Below, piece by piece: positions 11,179 through 20,936 of a DNA stretch of 64,000 nt. The stretch comes from Chelydra serpentina (lineage: Eukaryota; Chordata; Testudines; Chelydridae). Numbering within the stretch: position 1 is the stretch's first letter; every line of letters starts with the position of its first letter. Below the pieces are notes generated by a model that had not been told where the DNA came from, ran no database searches, and saw nothing but the letters and a program-made list of their open reading frames with translations. A program made the position numbers and the translations under genes. The stretch spans positions 121,394,001 through 121,458,000 of the forward strand of contig JBAIAC010000008.1 of the NCBI GenBank assembly GCA_037349315.1. Reading direction: 5' to 3'.

Positions 11179-11258
11179 CTTCATCTACCTCTTCTTCCTC
11201 GTTAGGTGGTCTGTAGTAGACCCCTACCATGACATCACCGTTGTTTTTATCCCTTTTA
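11176..11258 (-). mobile_element. Inverted CR1 ORF2 endonuclease piece
   Basis: On the minus strand this short stretch reads GVYYRPPNEEEEVDEAF, a conserved part of the CR1 ORF2 endonuclease that normally lies some tens of codons after the point where the plus-strand fragment stops. It is joined at 11176-11180 to that plus-strand fragment and at about 11258 to a minus-strand CR1 3' untranslated region. It could be an inverted continuation of the left fragment or a piece of a third copy. Confidence 0.65.
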
Positions 11259-12313
11259 GACCATTCCTGACAGGTGTTTGTCTAACCTGCTCTTAAAAAT
11301 CTTCCATGGTGGAGATTCCACAACTTCGCTGGGAAACTTATTCCTGTGTTTAACCACCCTGGCCATTAGGAATTTTTTCCTAATGTTCAACCTAAACCGT
11401 CCTTCTGCAATTTAAGCCCATTGCTTCTTGTCTATCCTCATAGGTTAAGGAGAACAATTTTTCTCCCTTCTCCTTGTAATAACCTTTTATGAACTTGAAA
11501 ACTGTTATGTCCCCTCTCAGTCATCTCTTCTCCAGACTAAACAAAACCAATTTTTTCAATCTTCCCTCAAAGGTCATGTTTTCTAGACCTTTAATCATTT
11601 TTGTTGCTCTTCTTTGGACTTTCTCCAAATTTGTCCACATCTTTCCTGAAAGGTGGCACCCAGAACTGGACACAATATTCAAGCCGAGGCCTAACCAGCA
11701 TGGAGTAGAGTGGACAAATTACTTCTTGTGTCTTGCTTACAACACTGCTACAAATACATCCCAGAATTATGTTTGCTTTTTTTGCAACAGTGAAACACTG
11801 TTGACTCATATTTAGTTTGTGATCCACTATGACCCCCAGATCCCTTTCCACAGTACTCCTTCCTAGGCAGTCATTTCCCATTTTGTATATGTGCAACTGA
11901 TTGTTCCTTCCTAAGTGGACTACTTTGCATTTGTCCGTATTGAATTTCATCCTGTTTTCTTCAGACCATTTCTTCAGTTTGTCAAGATCATTTTGAATTT
12001 TAATCCTATCCTCCAAAACCCCTCCCAGCTTGGTATCGTCCACAAACTTTATAAGTGTACTCTCTATGCCATTATCTAAATCATTGATGCAGATATTGAA
12101 CAGAACCGGACCAAGAACTGATCCCTGTGGGAGCCCACTCACTATTCCCTTCCAGCTTGACTGTGAACCACCGATAACTACTCTCTGAGAATGGTTTTCC
12201 AACCAGTTATGCACCCACTGTATAGTAGCTCCATCTCGATTGTATTTCCCTAGTTTGTTTATGAGAAGGTCATGGACACAGTATCAAAAGCCTTACTAAA
12301 GTCAAGATATACC
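11259..12313 (-). pseudogene. CR1 LINE reverse transcriptase and 3' region
   Basis: Minus-strand CR1 fragment. It starts near 12313 with a YLDFSKAFDTV-type motif, one of the conserved reverse transcriptase blocks, split from the next block by a frame change. A 207-codon frame (12214 to 11591) then holds SGLPQGSVLGPVLFNICIND, LIKFVDDTKLGG with the FxDD catalytic pair kept, and KMGNDCLGRSTVERDLGVIVD. The 3' untranslated region follows and ends early at about 11259, without the short terminal repeat normal for CR1. The right end abuts a palindromic MITE at 12314. CR1 is the dominant LINE of turtles, crocodilians and birds. Frameshifts and both truncations make it non-functional. Confidence 0.85.
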
Positions 12314-12565
12314 GTGGCTGGCCCGACTCAGCTGACTCAGGCTCATGGGCTCAGGCTGCTAGGTTAAAAATTGCTGTGTAGACATTTGGGCTCGGGGTGG
12401 AGCCTGGACTTTGGGACCCTCCCCCCCACCATGGAGTTGTAGACCTTGGGCTCCAGCCCAAGTATCCACACATCAATTTTACAGCCCAGCAGCCCCAACC
12501 CTAACCCTGTGAGCAGGTGTCATCTGACACCCAGGTCAGCCACGGGTGTTTAATTGCTGTGTGAA
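12314..12565. mobile_element. Palindromic MITE
   Basis: Two long arms are imperfect reverse complements. The left arm has GCTCAGGCTGCTAGG, AAATTGCTGTGTAGACAT and GGGCTCGGGGTGGAGCC. The right arm has GGGCTCCAGCCCAAG, TCCACACATCAATTTTACAG and CCCAGCAGCCC. The phrase 'TGTGTAGACAT' near the ends is typical of Harbinger-related hairpin elements in turtles. No clear target duplication was found; it adjoins the CR1 fragment. Confidence 0.6.
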
Positions 12566-12760
12566 CATACACAGTGACTACACTGAAGTAGTACAGCTGC
12601 AGCACTATAGCTATGCCACTGTAGCAGTTTAAGTGTAGACATAGCCTAAGTCACTTCTGAAAATGGGATTTAGATTCTTGGAGCCTAAGTCCCACTGAAA
12701 GTCAATGGAAATTCAGATCCTACATGCCTCAATCATTTCTGAAAATTTTGCCCCTATGTA
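12566..12760. repeat. Fragments of further small DNA elements
   Basis: At 12596-12650 the text ends GCAGTTTAAGTGTAGACATAGCCTAAG, a Harbinger-like terminus. At 12650-12755 the GTCAATGG-centred and TTTTGAAAAT-like text resembles small palindromic elements common in reptiles and birds. Both are diverged and their limits are uncertain. Confidence 0.4.
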
Positions 12761-13152
12761 TAACATGCAGCCCTTGTGGCTCTATCACGGAGATGTTTCT
12801 GAATTTCCTGTTTAGTGGTGAGAATGGGGAGAAGAAAAGTCATTGCCCGGACCCGACATGGATTTGAAGATGGCTAGAGGGCTACTTTTAGAAATGGGTA
12901 TCCATTTGTCTCCACATCCTCAGGTTTATAATAATGAATGGGCTGCAAAGATCCCATGGATGTACCTCATAAGGTTGCATTCACATGGTGACTGTGCCTG
13001 GACACAAAGGACCATGCTGAATATCTCTAAGGAACCTGCTCAATATAACTGAATGATCCCAAGCCTTCTTTATATATTGGACCTGGTAAGGTGTCATCCC
13101 CTACTCTATCCTTGTGTTTTTTCCCTTTACCCATTATTCTTTAAATATGATT

Positions 13153-13352
13153 TGGGGGAGGGATAGCTCAGTGGTTTGAGCATTGGTCTGCTAAACCCAG
13201 GGTTGTGAGTTCAATCCTTGAGGGGGCCATTTAGGGATCTGGGGCAAAAATCTGTCAGGGGACAGTACTTGGTCCTGCTAGTGAAGGCAGGGGACTGGAC
13301 TCGATGACCTTTCAAAGTCCTTCCAGTTCTAGGAGATAGGCATATCTCCATA
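13153..13352 (+). mobile_element. Cry I-type tRNA-derived SINE
   Basis: The head is tRNA-like: GGATAGCTCAGTGGTTTGAGC gives a polymerase III A box and GAGTTCAATCC (about 13208-13218) gives a B box. An unrelated body follows, ending in CAGTTCTAGGAGATAGGCATATCTCC, close to a CR1 tail, which would allow mobilisation by CR1 enzymes. I recognise the head as the Cry I SINE of cryptodiran turtles. It is the single best lineage marker in the window. It is not a tRNA gene: the acceptor stem is not closed and the 3' body is SINE sequence. Confidence 0.85.
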
Positions 13353-13363
13353 TATTATTTTTT

Positions 13364-13580
13364 TAGGTTGGATATTAGGAAAACCTTTTTCACTAGTAGG
13401 GTGGTGAAGCACTGGAATGGGTTACCTAGGGAGGTGGTGGAATCTCCTTCCTTAGAGGTTTTTAAGGTCAGGCTTGACAAAGCCCTGGCTGGGATGATTT
13501 AGTTGGGGTTGGTCCTGCTTTGAGCAGGGGGTTGGACAGGATGACCTCCTGAGGTCCCTTCCAACCCTGAGATTCTATGG
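13364..13580 (+). mobile_element. CR1 LINE 3' untranslated tail
   Basis: Plus-strand text from TTGGATATTAGGAAAAC, through GGGTGGTGAAGCACTGGAATGG and TTGGACAGGATGACCTCCTGAGG, to the terminal GAGATTCTATGG. This is the standard CR1 3' end with its ATTCTATG terminal motif. Only the last 200 bases or so are present, as usual for 5'-truncated LINE insertions. Confidence 0.85.
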
Positions 13581-13599
13581 TACCAAGTTTTTTGAAAAG

Positions 13600-15190
13600 T
13601 TTATTGGCTGTGAAAAGCCCAGGTAAATATTGAAATCTGGGTAGCATCTTCATTCTTGCTATATCTATCTCCGTACAGCCAATAAACTCATTTTAAATTT
13701 AATTCAGTCAATTAAGTCTCAGTAGTTTCTAACAGGTGTGGCTGAATGATGCCAGGATGCCTGATGGGGCACAGTGATTGCATAAAGCTACCTTAAAGCC
13801 CTCCACTTTCCTCCTGAGCTACAAGCAGCTCAGCTCAGATGCAGCCCAAGGTCTGGGCAATGAGAGCATCCAGAAAACATGTTTAGTTATTTCTAATCTC
13901 TGTTTCTTCAATCCTGCCTCTCAATTCCATTGGGAAAAAAATAACTTTTTTTTAAATTAAAAGCAATGTGGATCTTTCAACAGATATGCAAATGGTTCAA
14001 ATTTCTACTACCACAAATACTCAGGAAAAGGACATTTTAAGCGTGAATGTTTGAATATTGGTGGAAAGCAAATTTCAAACCAAGTTCAATTGGAACATTC
14101 AAAATGTGTGCTATTCAATGTAAATCATCCAATCTAGGTACAAAAAACCATACCCTCTGAGTTATGTAACTAACAGTAACGTTAGAAATCCACAAACCAC
14201 TAGTTCCAGTGTAATCTCTGTGAGCTATTCACACAGGAAGACGATTTGTGAAGAAAACTGTGAATAATTTCAAACAAATAACATTGAGAATAACTTGACA
14301 AACAAATATAAGAATTTCACAATCTGCTTCACAAATGGTAGAGGTGGAATTTGACAAACTAATTCTTGCAAATTATTTAGCTCTGATCTAAATCCACATT
14401 TGTTTGATTTCACCCTTTACAAAAGGACTGTGATGTATTAGCCAATTGCTGCTAAAGATTTGATTGGGGATTTTTCCTAGACTGATCAAAAATAGAGATA
14501 TATGCATATATTATTGTTATTGACAGGGTGACAACAATGCTTTATTGACAAGAAAGACAACAAGGTACCTACCTCAAAGATCCTACAGTTCAAGCATATA
14601 ACCATAGAAATGAAAGATGGAGAAAGGACAGCAATAAAAGCTGAATGCTAGACAAGTTCACAGAACATATGGTCTTATTAGTTTCCCCAGCTATAGTTTT
14701 AGAACTTCATTTTCCCTTCTGACCCAATTTTCTCCTTCCAGGGAACCTTTTGGAAGAAGTGAATTTTGAGAAGGGACTTGAAGAAAGAGAAGGTGAAGGA
14801 AAGACAGACCTATAGTGCACCTTTTAACTTGTTCTACAATGTCTTTACCCACAAAAGAGCCAGTCAGCACATAAGGTGTTTCAGTGACGGGGAAAGTAAA
14901 ATGTTAATCCCCCATTTTCTACCACCTTCCAATTGTATCACTGAGTTGACACATCGATGGTGCTGGTAGAGTTGCCAAGGAACTTAATCTTACTTTTGGA
15001 ACAGTTAAATCTCCTCCTTTAATTAGTGGATGTGAAGAACATCCCATTATTCCAGTAAATGACTCCCTAAAGGAGTTTCTGCATTTGTATTATGGGCACA
15101 AAGTCTCACAATAGTTAGTTTTATTTCAGCCATTTGGCCTATTCTGTTGCAGCATCCCTATTCTGTTTTATGCACCTGGGCCAACTCAGG
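13600..15190. other. No gene; diverged AT-rich repeat fragments
   Basis: The segment 13980-14390 has repeated TTTGACAAAC / ATTCAAAATG motifs like those in the MITEs at 3282 and 5012, and may be an old copy. Nothing else is recognisable. Confidence 0.4.
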
Positions 15191-15194
15191 AAAG

Positions 15195-15355
15195 CATCCC
15201 TATTCAGGGCATCACTGAACCACTTGCTTAACTTTAAACAGATTATTAAAGTCCCATGCAAGTCAATGAGAATTAAACACATGCTTCAGTGCCATCCTAA
15301 ATAAGGATGTAGATAAGTTTAAGTGCTTTCCTAAATGTAAATATTAAAGAGCAGG
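15195..15355. repeat. Small palindromic MITE, 'CACTTGCTTAACTTTAA' type
   Basis: Contains CACTTGCTTAACTTTAAAC, then CCCATGCAAGTCAATGAGA, then CACATGCTTCAGTGCC and later TAAGTTTAAGTGCTTTCC. These are the two arms and middle of a short palindromic element widespread in turtles and birds. A related fragment lies at 26381-26462. Confidence 0.45.
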
Positions 15356-15639
15356 TTTGGACCTTATTTTACTTGTCTGTAAAGAGTCTAGCACAATATT
15401 GGTGCTATTCACATAAACAAAAAACCCCTAAAACTGTTGCTGCTCTTTTTATTTGTTTGTTTGTTTTTTAAATACCTTATGGTGGTTTTTCTTAATTTAC
15501 CTGCCAAAAACTTTTTCAGGCAAAAACTTTTCTTTCTGGTGTGCTAAAAATGCAGGTTTGGCAACACAGATAGTGTCTCCTGATTTCGCTGACTTGTTCA
15601 TTTAAAAAACACACACAAAAATAAAATGCTTTGATTTCA

Positions 15640-15870
15640 TCTCTACATGTTTGAAAATAAAAGTTTCCGTTTTTCAATATGAAATAATTTTCATTTCAAA
15701 ATATCTTATTTTTAAAATTCAAAAACATTTAAAAAGTCAAAATCAAAATGAAATGTTTTGTTTGACCCAAAATGAAAACTTTTTTGACTTTTCAAGTCAC
15801 CAGAAATTTCAAAATATTTGGTTTCGGTCCGACCCAAAACAGTTTCTTCCCCGCCCCCCCCCCATCCCCT
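15640..15870. repeat. AT-rich MITE interior fragment
   Basis: Dense alternation of TTTCATTTCAAAAT and AAAATGAAATG motifs, similar to the interior of the TA-flanked MITE at 3282-4499. No terminus was identified. A C-run follows at about 15852-15861. Confidence 0.4.
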
Positions 15871-15879
15871 GATCATTAA

Positions 15880-17255
15880 AGTTGTCAATGAACTAAAGAA
15901 TTCATCATCTAGTTGTACATGTAATACTTAATAGATCCTTACACAAGATATTTTTTCATAACCATTCATAGTTCTCTCTCTAGTAGAAGGGTCTCTTGCA
16001 AGATGGCACAGTCTACATTTGGGTTTTTCAAATATACCACCATGTGTTTACCCTCAACTGGACTCTTGCTTCTGTGATTTTTTGTAGATATATCCCTTAG
16101 CAGGACTGAGGCCTATAATGTCCTTCGCTTTCAACAATGAATGAAGAATACTCCTTTTCACTAAATATCAAATAAAAGTGAATGTTACTTTTTAAAGGAG
16201 TATTATCAAAGATTGAGGTCCAAAAGTTCAAACAAACACCGCCCTACCCACAACATACATTATTGTATATCTGTTCTTACCCCTTCCATTTTTGGCTAAG
16301 CTAGATATTATTGTAGTATCTATATATCTCTACAGGACAAGGAATCAACATGTCTTTTGTGCACCAGCAATGTTCTGTCTTAATCCTATAATAATTTACT
16401 AATACCTTTCATATTTCTGTCACTAGCACTTAAGGCAAAACTTGGCAGAAGGGCCTTAAAACATAAAACAAGGTATTGCACAACTGGTTAAAAGAGAGAA
16501 CAACAGAAGAGGTTTGCCTATTTTTAGAGTAGTAACAAAACAAATATTTATTTTTACTCTTAAGGAGCTTAGATGACTGAGTTTCAAGTCTAAGACATTT
16601 TGGATCAAGGAACAATCACAATTAGTATTACTTGGCAATTACACCAGGGTAATCAGCCAATTATTTTGCATGGAGATATGCTACTTCTATCGCTTTAACC
16701 AAAAGAAAGGCATTGTATTGAATGCCAATGACCCAACAAGTAGCTGCTTTTGGCAGGCAGCCATCCATCAACCCCTCCACAAAAATCTATGGTCAAAGCA
16801 GCATAATGTGCCCCCTCCTGCTAGAAATTCCAGTGGGTGTAGATCTGTGGTAATTTCTGTTTAGCTGAATGCTAAACTTAATAGAAACTAAACCATTTTA
16901 TTGGCTCCACACTTGATCCTTTCTGCTTTTCTATATAGTACCAACCAACTGTATTAAACCACAGTTTCTGATATAACCGATTAAGCACTAAGAATGAGGA
17001 AACCAAGTAGTGCACAAAATCCACAAGGGAAGTCAGCTGGACAAATATTTCCAATTAATTCTGCTATTGTAGGTTAAGTTCAGTCTCAAAATGGCTCTGT
17101 AATCAGAAACCTAGCAGCCAGCCAGCTGGGCTCAGTGCGGTTATAGTACGCTGCATTCAGTCTGGCACAGCAGAAGCATGTACTGTGGAAAGATGTGGTG
17201 GGGAGGATCACAGATATGTGTGTGTATTTCAAGACTGGAATCTTGCACAATACAA
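15880..17255. other. No feature recognised
   Basis: AT-rich DNA with only short, unrecognisable open frames on either strand. Confidence 0.5.
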
Positions 17256-17269
17256 GACCTTTGGAAGAT

Positions 17270-17425
17270 TTTCAGAGATAAAGAGACCCATTCCAGTGGT
17301 CAGGGCTTTCATCTAGAATGTGGGAGAGCCAGGTTCAAGACCCCACCCTGCTTAATTCAGTACAGAGATTTGAAGTTAGATCTCCCCCATCCTAGGTGAG
17401 TGCTCTAACCACCAAGCTATTGGCT
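17270..17425. repeat. Inverted pair of tRNA-like segments
   Basis: The left half reads CCAGTGGTCAGGGCTTTCATC...GCCAGGTTCAAGACCCC, a tRNA-like A/B-box arrangement on the plus strand. The right half, on the minus strand, reads AGCTTGGTGGTTAGAGCACT...GGGGGAGATCTAACTTC, again tRNA-like. The pair looks like an old tRNA-derived SINE or palindromic element. Neither half can be a functional tRNA gene. Confidence 0.45.
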
Positions 17426-17501
17426 GTTCTGGGGTGGGTCTCTCAATCTCCCCTGTTGGAGCTGTTCAACTCTGTAAATTTAATTAAACATTCATTGGGC
17501 C

Positions 17502-17526
17502 AGAGAGAGAGAGAGAGAGAGAGAGA
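17502..17526. repeat. (GA)n microsatellite
   Basis: About twelve uninterrupted GA units. Confidence 0.95.
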
Positions 17527-17529
17527 AAC

Positions 17530-18660
17530 TGACTCTACAGGCCAGTCATTAGGGAACTCACCTGGCACATGGTATGCCAGATACAAGTCCTTTTTCTCTT
17601 TGATTTTGACCAGAAATTCTACTCTGGACCTAAGAAACCTTCCCCATCTGAAATTCGTTGAACCTGGTATGTTCCCATGAATAATTTTAGTTTGAACAAA
17701 CTGGCATTTTCAAAAAATTCCCGACCAGCTCTACAGCTAATTTTAAAAGGTTAGCATGAATTACAGTATGTTTGGTAAGTATTCAGGTAGTTATGCCCTG
17801 GAGTTAAATATCAAATCCCTCCGATTAGAGATGTTTGCCACAGGAGCCTGCCTGCATTTGTAGTGTCTATTTCTCTCTCTTAGAATAAGAGAAAATAACG
17901 TTGCACAGAATTCCCATCCTAACCTGAGCCGGTAGCTTCCTAATAGAAGCCAGTATCACAGTTGCTTTTTACATGCACATGATCAAATTAATCTAATGAA
18001 AATCAAAATGGCAGAGGGCTTACTGTTTGCCACCATGCCCACCTCAAGTCTCATCAAAAAGCTAAGCACTCAGTTCATGTTATGGATGTAACTCACCTCA
18101 CGCCCTGAGGCCAGTACAGGCCTATGGCTCTCAAAACAGGGCTGAAGTGGGACTTACATGGTGAATAGGCCTTGTCATGGCTCTCTGCATAGAGGTACAT
18201 TTCACCTGATGAGTAGGTCCTTTATTATTTCCTGTACCCCATGCTGGGTAATACCGTGAGAGGATTCTATTCATATTAAACTAGACGGGCTTTTTATTAA
18301 AGCAACTATTGACAAAGCTGCTTCAGGTACAGCTGAACATTCCTAGCCATCTGCTAACAGACTGCCTGCCTGGTGACTCCTCCAAAACACTTCCCTTCTG
18401 AAATCCAGGCTCCTCCCTCCAGACTGCAGGACCACTGCTAACACCTACTACTGAAGTGGTTCCATTGAAGTCAATTGTGAATAAGGGTGGCAGCGTTAAG
18501 TGATACAGGAGACTAAGAAAGAAGTGGGAAGAGAAATAAAATATTGAGATATTAAACAAAGGAGGAAAGAGAGTGGAGGCAAAGCTACTTTTGCGCCCCT
18601 TAATAGCACTGAATTCAGTTTTGGAAAAATTGTTTCATCTTTCAAAGAGCCCCACTGTGC
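17530..18660. other. No feature recognised
   Basis: Non-coding sequence up to the TAA target site of the Harbinger element. Open frames are short and do not resemble known proteins. Confidence 0.5.
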
Positions 18661-18904
18661 TAAGGCCACATCTACACGACAAACTTATGTCAACTCAAGT
18701 TACGCGGCATACAGCCGCCACAGTTAGTACATCACTTGTACACGTGCATACTTAGCCCTTGTGTTGGCGGTGCACGTACTCACCAAGATGCTGAGTATGG
18801 TGCCCCATGGGTAGGTATCCCACTGTTCAACTCGCCACTGTCCAGCGCAGTCTCTTTTGGGAAGTTTTGGCAATGCATGATGCAGCTGAAACAAGTCACT
18901 CAGG

Positions 18905-19206
18905 CAGTAGCACAGCCAGGTCCGGAGCGCAGGGGGAGCGGCGCTATAAAAAGGCACCTCCCCGTGTAGTCACCCGGCGGCGCTCCAGGTCTTCGGCGGC
19001 ACTTCGGCGGCGGGTCCTCACTCACTCTGGATCTTCGGTGGTACCCGCTGCCAAAATGCCGAAGACCCGGAGTGCCGCCGGGCGAGTGCAAGAAGCGGCG
19101 CTTAAAAAGAAGTGGCGCCTTTTTTTAGTGCTGCTAAAAAAAGGCGCCGCTTCCGCTCACAGGGGGAGCAGCCGCTCCCTCTGCTCCCCCCGTGGCTACG
19201 CTACTG
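18905..19206. mobile_element. Nested hAT MITE
   Basis: A 302-bp GC-rich insert with ends CAGTAGCACAGCC and GGCTACGCTACTG, inverted repeats matching at 11 of 13 bases. It is flanked by an 8-bp target duplication, CACTCAGG (18897-18904) and CACTCAGA (19207-19214), matching at 7 of 8. Terminal CAG and an 8-bp duplication are hAT hallmarks. The interior has a further inverted pair around GGCGCC. The 160-codon frame crossing its edges is an accident. Confidence 0.8.
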
Positions 19207-19479
19207 CACTCAGAGGTGACTGGGAGCATGAAGTCAACTTCCCAGTTTGCAACTGTTTCCATCCCATAATGTCACCTGTATCCCTTTAAAAAAAAAAAAA
19301 TCCCATCCATTCGCATGGCACTCTACGCTGTCTGCCATCTCTGACAGAACCTGGAGTCTGCACATCTCCACACTTTTGTCATAAGCATCAGAAGCACAGA
19401 GCACATGATCTTGAAGTATTTGCAGAGCCACACGAAACGGCCTGGGGAACTTGATGATTCCTTGGAGGACAAATTGCTG

Positions 19480-19857
19480 TGGGTCATAGCGAGACCAATT
19501 CCAGGTTGTTGGTGGAGTTCATAGAGCAGTTGCAGATGCTGGACCCGAGAAACAAGCACTGACTAGTGGGATTGCATTGTAATGCAGGTTGGGGATGATG
19601 AGCAGTGACTGCAGAATTTTTGGACGTGCAAGGCCACATTCCTGGATTTGTGTGCGAACCTCACTCCAGCCGGCCAGCTCGACAGCACCAAAGAACACTT
19701 CAACTACTGGCTCAGCAGGTACAGATTGACCTTTGGTTGTTTGAAGGGACGCTGGCATTGTTTACTCACAAGACTAAATCTCAGTGAGAAAAATAACCCA
19801 ATGGTTATAGCTGCCTGCTGTGTCCTGCATAATATCTATGAAGCAAAGGAGGAATGA
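19480..19857 (+). pseudogene. Harbinger transposase (HARBI1-like) C-terminal remnant
   Basis: Two overlapping plus-strand frames together give the end of a HARBI1-family DDE transposase. The clearest part is HFNYWLSRYRLTFGCLKGRW, then CLLTRLNLSEKNNPMVIAACCVLHNIYEAKEE (19648-19857), which matches the family pattern F-x-x-LKGRW then VVAACCVLHN. Upstream, TAEFLDVQGH and the text around 19530-19600 resemble the middle of the protein. The N-terminal catalytic region is lost or unreadable. The full enzyme cuts and pastes the transposon; this copy could not. Confidence 0.65.
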
Positions 19858-20109
19858 AAAGCAGATAGCTTGGTTGTACCACTACCACTTCTAGAACAAG
19901 TACATTAATTATAAGTCAAAATATATGTCCTGCTACTTTGGGGGAACGGATCATCCCTGTTATTTAAAATTAAACTACACACTTACCCGAGATTCCTTCC
20001 CCTGTATCGGGCTCAATCGGGCTCAACTGCAGGGACTAGCTGGAGTGCAGTAGAGTCAAAAACACATCCTGGCTCTCTGCACAGTCCACTAACTCCAACT
20101 CCTCCTCTT

Positions 20110-20560
20110 CGTCCACTAACTCCGACTCCTCCTCGCTATTCACGGTAGGGGCCTGTGACTCGGGCTCCTCGGTGGCAACCACGGTGCTGGGGAGGGGGTG
20201 GTCTCTGCCGAGTATGACACGCAGCTCTTTGTAGAAGTAGCAGGTCTGCGGCTCAACACTGGATCGATTATTGGCCTCCCTGGCCTTCTAACATGCCTGC
20301 CGCAGCTCCTTAGCTTTCACATGACACTGCTGCTGGCCCCTGTTGGACCCCTCCTCCTGCATTTTCCAAGCAATCCACTTTTAGATGTCCATGTTTCTAC
20401 AGTTATTTCGACACTGTGCCTGCATAGCCTCTTCTCCCCACAGGCCCAGAAGATCCCGGATCTCCTGTCTATGTCAGGCAGGGGTGCTTCTGGAGCATGT
20501 AGATGGCATGGTCAGTTGGGCAGCTCCAATCTACAATGGAAATCTGCTAGGTGTGCTCAC
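20110..20560 (-). pseudogene. Harbinger Myb/SANT-like DNA-binding protein remnant
   Basis: Read on the minus strand across frames, pieces such as KAKELRQACWKAR and CYFYKELRVILGRDH fit the Myb/SANT-like partner protein that Harbinger elements encode beside the transposase. In active families it binds the transposon ends and helps bring the transposase to the nucleus. It lies on the strand opposite the transposase, as is common in the family. Stops and shifts break it. Confidence 0.5.
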
Positions 20561-20936
20561 CAAGATGGGCAATCATGAAAAAGAATTTCAAAAAATGGTG
20601 AGGCTCTAAGGGGGGGGATAGGGTAGCTTCTGGTCTCCATGACCTCTGGGCAGCGGAGTTCACAATGGTGACTAGAGCAGTCAGTGTGGGGCACTGTGGG
20701 ACAGCTGCTGGAGGATAGTAACAGTTGACATACGTAACACAGTGTCCATACTCACACTGCATTGACCCAAGTACATCGACCTTGGCTCTATGCTGCTTGA
20801 GGAGACGGCACTATTAAGTAGGCATAACAGGGCACTTATGTTGGCCAGAGCCAAATTTAAGAGAAGAGACATGCACAGCTAGGTCTTTGTAAGCTGCTTT
20901 GTGTCGACCTAACTTTGTAGTTTAGACCAGGCCTAA

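Larger units (their letters stand above)
18664..20933. mobile_element. PIF/Harbinger DNA transposon, decayed
   Basis: The element is flanked by TAA on both sides (18661-18663 and 20934-20936), the 3-bp target of Harbinger transposases. Its ends are imperfect inverted repeats: GGCCACATCTACACGAC on the left and the complement of GTTTAGACCAGGCC on the right. Inside are remnants of the two expected proteins: a plus-strand DDE transposase C-terminus (about 19480-19857) and a minus-strand Myb/SANT-like protein (about 20560-20110). A hAT MITE is nested at 18905-19206. At 2270 bp it is somewhat short for an autonomous copy, and both genes are broken. Confidence 0.75.

Noticed and set aside
13153..13225. 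Possible tRNA gene
   Set aside because: The A and B boxes are there, but the acceptor stem does not close and a SINE body follows.
18807..19289. 160-codon plus-strand frame
   Set aside because: It crosses both borders of the nested hAT MITE and part of the Harbinger element; its Arg/Ser-rich text follows GC-rich transposon DNA.
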